Of a stretch of DNA of 64,000 bases, positions 58,936 through 64,000 are shown one piece after another. The notes under the pieces were generated by a model that worked only from the letters and a program-made list of their open reading frames with translations, was not told the DNA's origin and searched no databases. Within the stretch, counting starts at the first letter, position 1. Each line of letters starts with the position of its first letter. The position numbers were made by a program, and so were the translations under genes. This stretch comes from Gibbula magus (lineage: Eukaryota > Mollusca > Gastropoda > Trochida > Trochidae), in the NCBI GenBank assembly GCA_936450465.1, contig OW388292.1, positions 4,731,756 through 4,795,755 of the forward strand. The letters are read 5' to 3'.

Positions 58936-59747
58936 TTTAAAGACTTGAATTTAGACCACGTCCTTAAAGTTATAAAATACAATTACAACATAGAAACACA
59001 TATCTTAGGCAAAGACAAGGCAGCATTTATCAGAAAATTGAATGGCTGTTTCTCTATTTAATAACTCTTTCCTGCACTCTTTCAATTTCTCTTCCCCCCT
59101 TTCTCTTTCATTTGCGCACTTGTACATTTGTACCTCTTCCCCTTCAATTGTTTCTTTACACTATACCTCAATCATTAGACCTATAGTCAATATCTATGTA
59201 TGTTGTTATTTATATGTCATGCTTTTTACTATGTTATTGTGATGAAACTAAAAACTACTGAGACACCCCCACACATGAATGACCTCATTTGTTTAATCGT
59301 GGTACTTCTATGTGTAATAAACACTTGTGGGGGGAGAAAGGTTCTATTGATCTGTTTTAAAATCGGATAGTTCATCAAACGAATTATTTGGAGGAACATA
59401 CATGGGTAACATACCCTTCTACGTCTTACTTTGTGAGAAATCCTACCCAAAAAAGTACAGTTTGTCCTGTTTGATAGAGGAATCCTTTTAAATATACAAA
59501 ATACAAAATACAATATTGTGTAGTTTACCCTTGTCACAGATTGGAGTAAATGGAGCTAATCAATGTAACGTTGTAGTGACACCAAACAATTATTTTGGAA
59601 AACGAAATATATTTTGATCCCCTCTTAAAATTGTGCTTCAACTTACAAGTGTTTAGCATTTTGTCAAACCGTAAGAATGTCAAACTAAACATAAATTTGT
59701 TGATTTCTATATGTTGCTTATATAAGCCTGTTGTTACCTTTCCTCAG
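58936..59747. other. Upstream region of copy B; no exon assigned
   Basis: A T/C-rich stretch at 59080-59110 holds two ISRE-like motifs. The first coding exon of copy B should lie here or further upstream, ending in phase 2, but I could not identify it. The region ends with the acceptor TACCTTTCCTCAG. Confidence 0.45.
59080..59109 (-). promoter_or_regulatory. Two ISRE/IRF-like GAAANNGAAA motifs
   Basis: On the minus strand GAAATTGAAA (59089-59080) and GAAAGAGAAA (59109-59100) both match GAAANNGAAA, 20 bp apart and about 640 bp before the first recognised exon of copy B. Vertebrate OAS genes are driven by such elements (known). Function here is inference, and the T/C-rich context raises the odds of chance matches. 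Confidence 0.3.
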
Positions 59748-60186
59748 AAACTGTTCTGCTACTACCGAGGCCTCTCTGTACCACTGTGTCAGATGCAGCA
59801 AGGACTTCAGACGTGACGAGGACCTCTACAAGCACCTGTGCAATTCGGGACATCCATACTGCTTCTACTGCGGCCCTGATAACATAATCACTTCTTCGTT
59901 ATCACATCATTTTAAGACGATTCATTCCAACTTCACATGTCCAGAGTGCCCCAGGGTCTTCTACCTGAGAAATGCATGGAAGAACCACATGAGTTCTCAC
60001 TGGGACTACCAGGAGCCTAGACGTCTCTTTCTGCACGATGTCATGGTGCCTGGAGAAAGTCTGCAGGACTTTGCCGATCGGCTGAGTCCTTCTAAAGAAT
60101 TTTATGAAAGCTGTTCTGAAATAGTCAGCAGAATTGAAAAGTTCATGAACCACAACACTTCATTCAGGAATGGAAGCATTCTGATG
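59748..60186 (+). CDS. Exon B1: three zinc fingers and linker
   Basis: One base plus 146 codons, phase 0 out (CTGATG|GTGACG). Finger 1 has YHCVRC...YKHLCNSGH, finger 2 YCFYCG...HHFKTIH, finger 3 FTCPEC...WKNHMSSH. Zinc ligands are kept while most other finger residues differ from copy A. The linker WDYQEPRR onwards differs at 6 of 62 positions. Confidence 0.87.
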
Positions 60187-63158
60187 GTGACGTTTATGTT
60201 TTAAATATGTTATCATGCTATTGTAAATTTGCTACTTACAAAGGCTGAAAATGCTTTGGATTCCCGACCGGTTTCACACTATTTAGTTATCATCATGGGA
60301 TCTTTATTAAATAAATTCGCTTACAGAGCGAGGCGAGGCGTAGATAATGCTACTGTGTCTCTGTTAAACTCTGTTTATCAACATCTTGAGAAACCTGCTG
60401 CCTATCTCAGAATACTGTTTGTTGACTTCTCCTCAGCCTTTAACACCATTCAGCCTCACATTTTGATTAAGAAATTAATTGATTTAGATATATGTCCTTC
60501 TCTGGTTAAATGGATAGCCTCATTCTTGACTGACAGGTCCCAATATGTCAAAATGAAAAGTTCTTGTTCCCGGACTGTGACTATTAACACCGGTGCTTCT
60601 CAAGGATGTGTATTGTCTCCAATACTTTTCACATTGTATCCTAATGACTGTGTAAGTTCTCAACCGAACTGTTCTAGGTTCAAGTTCGCAGATAGCTATT
60701 AGCAGTCTACTCTTTGACAGTGAGAATACATATAAAGGTGAAATTAACTTTTTGGAACTAAATGTATCAAAACAAAGGAACTTGTTATAGATTTTCGAAG
60801 GAATAAGCCAGCAGCTGCTGGTAGTCCAGTCATTATAAATGGAGATGTTGTTGAAGTAGTTAGTAGTTACAAATATCTTTGAACTCAAATTGATAATAAG
60901 TTAAATTTCTCTGAAAATACCGATCGTATTTATTATAGCAAGTGTCAATCTCGCCTTCATTTCCTCAGGAAGCTCCGATCTAACCACATTGACTCAAACT
61001 ATTTTGGCTCTTTTCTATAAAACCTGTGTTCAGTCTACTCTCATGTTCTCTATCCAATGTTGGTTCGGCCCCCTGTCACCAACAAATAGAAACAAATTAA
61101 ATAAGATAATTGAAAAAGGAGAGAAAATTTCTAATCGTATCTTTAAGACATTAGATGAACTTCATGAAGGACAGGCTCAAAATTTGGCTTCAAAAATTAT
61201 CTTTGACCCTTCACATGTTTTGCATGACTGTTTTGAATTGTTACCCTCTGGCTGTCGGTATAATGTACCGACGTGCAAAACCAAACGTTATAAAATGTCT
61301 TTTGTACCAAAGTCAATTTCTCCCATCATCATACTCTTTGTCCATGTTATATATCCATGTACGTATTCCATGTATTTATTATAAATTAATGTGTATAATT
61401 TTTTATTTATGCTCACTCAGTCGTGAAACAAATTCCCTAACGGGCAATACAAAATTATCTTATCTTATCTTATCAAGTTCCCATGATGATCATTGAACAG
61501 TGTGAAACCAGTCGGGAATCCAAAACATTTTCAGCCTTTCTTTAGGTGGATACTGGACAAAGAAACTATCTTTCTTATCTGATGATATAAATGTTGACTT
61601 TCCACAAGTTTATTTTTAAAGTATTAGAATTTGCAAATCTTGGCACAGTCGATGTTACATTACATTTACATTAGAGTTGAATCCTGCAGGATTTAGTACC
61701 AATTAGATGGTTGATAGTAAGGAATTACTACATGTTACACAGGCTGGCTCCGTGGGCAAGAGGACAGCACTGGGAGATGGTGCTGACATTGACATGATGT
61801 ACTACCTGAACGAAACCAGTCTGGACGACATGATCAACACCCTCCCAACCATCATCAAACGCCTCAAACAGCATGTCCAGAACGGTGACCTCAACTGGGC
61901 AACTGGTTTGAAATTTGAGAAAACTACGCCTTTTTCTGTTCAGTTCAAACTAAGCATAGGGAACCAACCCCACATCCCTGTCGACCTCCTCCCTGTTGTG
62001 CACATCCTGAAGCCGAACACAAAAGCCAATAGAGGTTGGTTGTGCACAGTTATGTGTCAGCGTTAATATTGATGTTTAATACTAGAAAGGACAACTCACA
62101 AGTCAGGGCCATGAATGCCTCTTGCAGACATTCTGAAGCAAAACTCCATGTCCAACATAATTAACTGCGGAAAGATGGGTCCTGGTCGGTGCTTTCGAAG
62201 CTCATTTTGCAGTCAGACGTTCATCAGTCAATGTCAGCTATCAATCAATCAATCAGTTATAACAACGTAATAACCTTCAGAGAGATTCGCAAACATTATT
62301 GTCTGCTGTCGAAATCTTGACAATACATTTCTATTGTAATGATAATAAATTCACAAATATTCAACTTCCCCTTGAATTAGTCTGATTTCAATATATGTGA
62401 AACAAAGAACTTAATGTCAGTACGACATCACACTTTCCAAGCTACATTCATTTATCTGAGATTATAACATTGCTGCATCCTGTTCCTCAGCTAGTGGGGT
62501 TCTATTGAATAAGTATCTGTTGATTTCAGAGGAGTTGTACACCAGAATGAAGACAATGGACAGAAAGAAACAAAAATATTGTCGGCGCTGTCTGTCCAAG
62601 GTGCAGGTGGACTTCGTGAGGAAGGTACCACGCAACCTGAAGGACGTCATCAGAGTGGTCAAGTCTTGGGTCAAGAAGATAAAAAAGGTCGGGGAGATTT
62701 ACGATTCTGAGCTGTTATGTTTATTTTTTACCATTCTAATGAATTAGGCTTGTAATGGCGGTCTGCAAACTTCACGTAAAGTGTGTAAAGTGTTAATGAC
62801 CTTGAAGAATTCGATCTGTCATCCGAACTATCTAACTAAAGGAACAACAAATCAAGGGCAAAACTAGGGCTTCAGTCCTATTGAATAGCAAAACGTTAAA
62901 CGCGAACTAACCTATAGGAAGAAATTACCCATAGACTGCCCTTGACTACTGACTGCAGGAGGAGAGATGTGGGAGCGTGTTGTCCTACTTCTGTGAGCTG
63001 GTGGTGATAAGGACCTGGATGAACCAGGGAGAACCAGCCAACCAGCATATAGACCTCCACGTCCTTGTCAAACTTGTCCTGTATGAACTCTGCTTCTGTG
63101 AAACTATCCGCATCACTTGGCCCGAACACTACCAGCACCACGATTTTACAGTGGAAAT
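59748..63158 (+). CDS. Zinc-finger/OAS-like nucleotidyltransferase, copy B (3' end outside window)
   Basis: Exons 59748-60186, 61743-62034, 62530-62687, 62959-63158; phases are identical to copy A, including the leading single base of the first exon, and 362 codons are visible. All finger Cys/His, the G-S-x-G-K loop, both Asp of DGADID and the Asp of PVDLLP are kept and the reading frame is intact, so the copy looks functional. The final exon (LDPADP-like motif and membrane helix in copy A) is not present before 64000, so anchor status is unknown. The nucleotidyltransferase exon is ~90% identical to copy A and the fingers ~59%. Intron 1 carries a LINE fragment between inverted repeats and intron 4 an inserted MITE. 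It is a tandem duplicate in the same orientation. Confidence 0.87.
60239..61543 (+). mobile_element. LINE RT fragment enclosed by ~66-bp inverted repeats, in intron B1
   Basis: The left arm (60239-60303) contains AAAGGCTGAAAATGCTTTGG and ATTCCCGACCGGTTTCACAC. The right arm (61476-61543), inverted, gives AAAGGCTGAAAATGTTTTGG and ATTCCCGACTGGTTTCACAC. Between them lies a 5'-truncated non-LTR element whose TTATC tail abuts the right arm. The LINE probably inserted into an older foldback element; no clear target duplication was found. Confidence 0.7.
60305..61475 (+). pseudogene. Rex/CR1-like LINE reverse transcriptase, truncated
   Basis: Encodes FVDFSSAFNTIQP, then GASQGCVLSPILFTLY and a damaged FADD-type site (FKFADS then frameshift). 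Next come KTKELVIDFRRNK, SSYKYL* and RLHFLRKLRS, and it ends in (TTATC)n. It starts inside the RT domain (5' truncation), with at least two frameshifts and one stop. It is the same orientation as the host gene. Confidence 0.82.
61743..62034 (+). CDS. Exon B2: nucleotidyltransferase catalytic core
   Basis: Phase 0 in, phase 1 out, 97 codons. AGSVGKRTALGDGADIDMMY and PHIPVDLLPVVHIL are retained. About nine substitutions and two extra codons near the 3' end distinguish it from copy A. Confidence 0.9.
62035..62529 (+). other. Intron B2, nothing inserted
   Basis: Shorter than intron A2 (495 against 877 bp) because the SINE and foldback elements present in A2 are absent here. Those insertions therefore probably post-date the duplication. 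Confidence 0.75.
62530..62687 (+). CDS. Exon B3: OAS C-terminal domain, first helices
   Basis: 158 nt as in copy A, phase 1 in and phase 0 out. ELYTRMKTMDRKKQKYC and LKDVIRVVKSWVKKIKK; only about three residues differ from copy A, making it the most conserved exon of the pair. Confidence 0.9.
62959..63158 (+). CDS. Exon B4: OAS C-terminal domain, middle
   Basis: 200 nt, phase 0 in and phase 2 out. CGSVLSYFCELVVIRTWMNQ is identical to copy A, then diverged at NQGEPANQHIDLHVLVKL. It ends at GAAAT|GTGAGT, so a further exon is required beyond the window. Confidence 0.9.
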
Positions 63159-63354
63159 GTGAGTGTATGGTTATAATAAGTATATGTGTTTAATTTGATG
63201 AAATCTGTAAACTATGGACACTCGAATCTCAGTGCCAGGAGTAAATACGAAGTTCAGATGACATGAGTGACTCCTGTGGAAACAAGACAGGTTAATTAAG
63301 TTTAAGTTGATTTCCTATAAGCCAACGATGAGTATACCACATGACGTCGCCATA

Positions 63355-63742
63355 CATCCTCGGTTACCCAGGGTTTTATATATGATCCATTTCTCTCCAC
63401 TATATCACCCCTGGGAAACCCTATCAGAAAAATCTGTACTAAAATTACCCGCCCTTGGCCCGCGTGACGAAGTCAGTAACCAAAGAAAATGCTTACAGGA
63501 TAAAACGGAAATGGTCAATGGAGATAACTGGTGACGGTTGACTTACAAAATGACCGCGCGTGCTTTTCAACGAAGTGATAGGAATTGTCATTGGCTCGCA
63601 GATCCAAGCTGCATAGCAGTTTGATTGGCTCACGCCGGCCAAGGGCGGGTAATTTTAATACAGATTTTTCTGATAGGGTTTCCAAGGGGTTATATAGTGG
63701 AGATTAACGGAGCATATATAAAACCCTGGGTAACCGAGGATG
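63355..63742. mobile_element. Mutator-like MITE, ~110-bp TIRs, 9-bp target duplication
   Basis: Ends CATCCTCGGTTACCCAGGGT and its inverse, with arms matching over about 110 bp (including TATCAGAAAAATCTGTA and ACCCGCCCTTGGCC). It is flanked by direct repeats GTCGCCATA at 63346-63354 and 63743-63751. Long TIRs with a 9-bp duplication are typical of MULE-derived elements (known). It sits in intron 4 of copy B and encodes no transposase. Confidence 0.85.
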
Positions 63743-63751
63743 GTCGCCATA

Positions 63752-64000
63752 CTGAATAAACGAAACTTAAACCTTAAGGACCACCTTCTTAATAGATATC
63801 GATGTATTATATCACCATATGAATTACTTAATAGTAACTACTGAAGTAATAAATATATCATTATAGTAACTACTTAGCTGTTCAATATTGAAGTATGAGA
63901 TAGATCACTATATTAACTACTTAATAGTTAAATATTGAACTAATTGATATATCATAATTATATAAACAACTCAATAATTCAATATTGAAAAGTGGGTGGC
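63752..64000 (+). other. Intron B4 continuing to the window edge
   Basis: AT-rich sequence with loose repeats of ACTACTTAATAGT and TCAATATTGAA. The last exon of copy B is expected downstream. Confidence 0.6.

Overview
This is a eukaryotic window from an invertebrate genome, most likely a mollusc or other lophotrochozoan (inference). It is AT-rich, intron-rich and crowded with tandem repeats, tRNA-derived SINEs, LINE relics, a Helitron relic and inverted-repeat elements. Tandem arrays alone occupy roughly 12 kb of the 64 kb. No prokaryotic gene organisation is present. True coding sequence is carried by short exons, so most long open frames lie in satellite arrays and are not genes. Taxonomy is inferred from gene architecture and repeat style, not from a marker gene.

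Layout. (1) 1-7.4 kb: no recognisable gene; several satellites (30-bp, ~10-bp, GA, poly-C, 29-bp, 43-bp). (2) 7.4-20.2 kb, plus strand: a ten-exon 3' portion of a type I membrane glycoprotein. In order it has a Ser/Thr-rich stalk, EGF-like, SEA domain, two EGF domains, one transmembrane helix and a ~100-residue cytoplasmic tail, the layout of transmembrane mucins. The intron that splits its SEA domain holds a 3.7-kb array of an 83-bp unit. The next intron begins with ~19 tandem copies of its own 5' splice site. (3) 20.2-36.3 kb: 3' UTR sequence, then mobile-element debris (minus-strand LINE ends, TIR elements, SINE relics, a 31-bp satellite). (4) 36.3-41.5 kb, plus strand: a gene joining three C2H2-type zinc fingers to a 2'-5'-oligoadenylate-synthetase-like nucleotidyltransferase (OAS) and a C-terminal membrane anchor. 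(5) 41.5-59.7 kb: 22-, 26-, 72- and 57-bp satellites, a Helitron relic, LINE ends, and one small three-exon minus-strand gene (47040-47858) too fragmented to appear as a long ORF. (6) 59.7 kb to the end: a second zinc-finger/OAS gene, with four exons of identical phase. Its membrane-anchor exon lies beyond the window.

The zinc-finger/OAS/membrane-anchor pair is the most interesting content. OAS enzymes are nucleic-acid-triggered second-messenger synthases of antiviral immunity. Here the catalytic aspartates are retained, a zinc-finger module is added in front, and a hydrophobic tail takes the place that prenylation has in human OAS1 p46. Between the two copies the catalytic core is about 90% identical but the finger module only about 59%, which suggests the recognition part is diverging faster. 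Two ISRE/IRF-like motifs sit about 640 bp upstream of the second copy. I could not find the first coding exon of either OAS gene or of the SEA/EGF gene.
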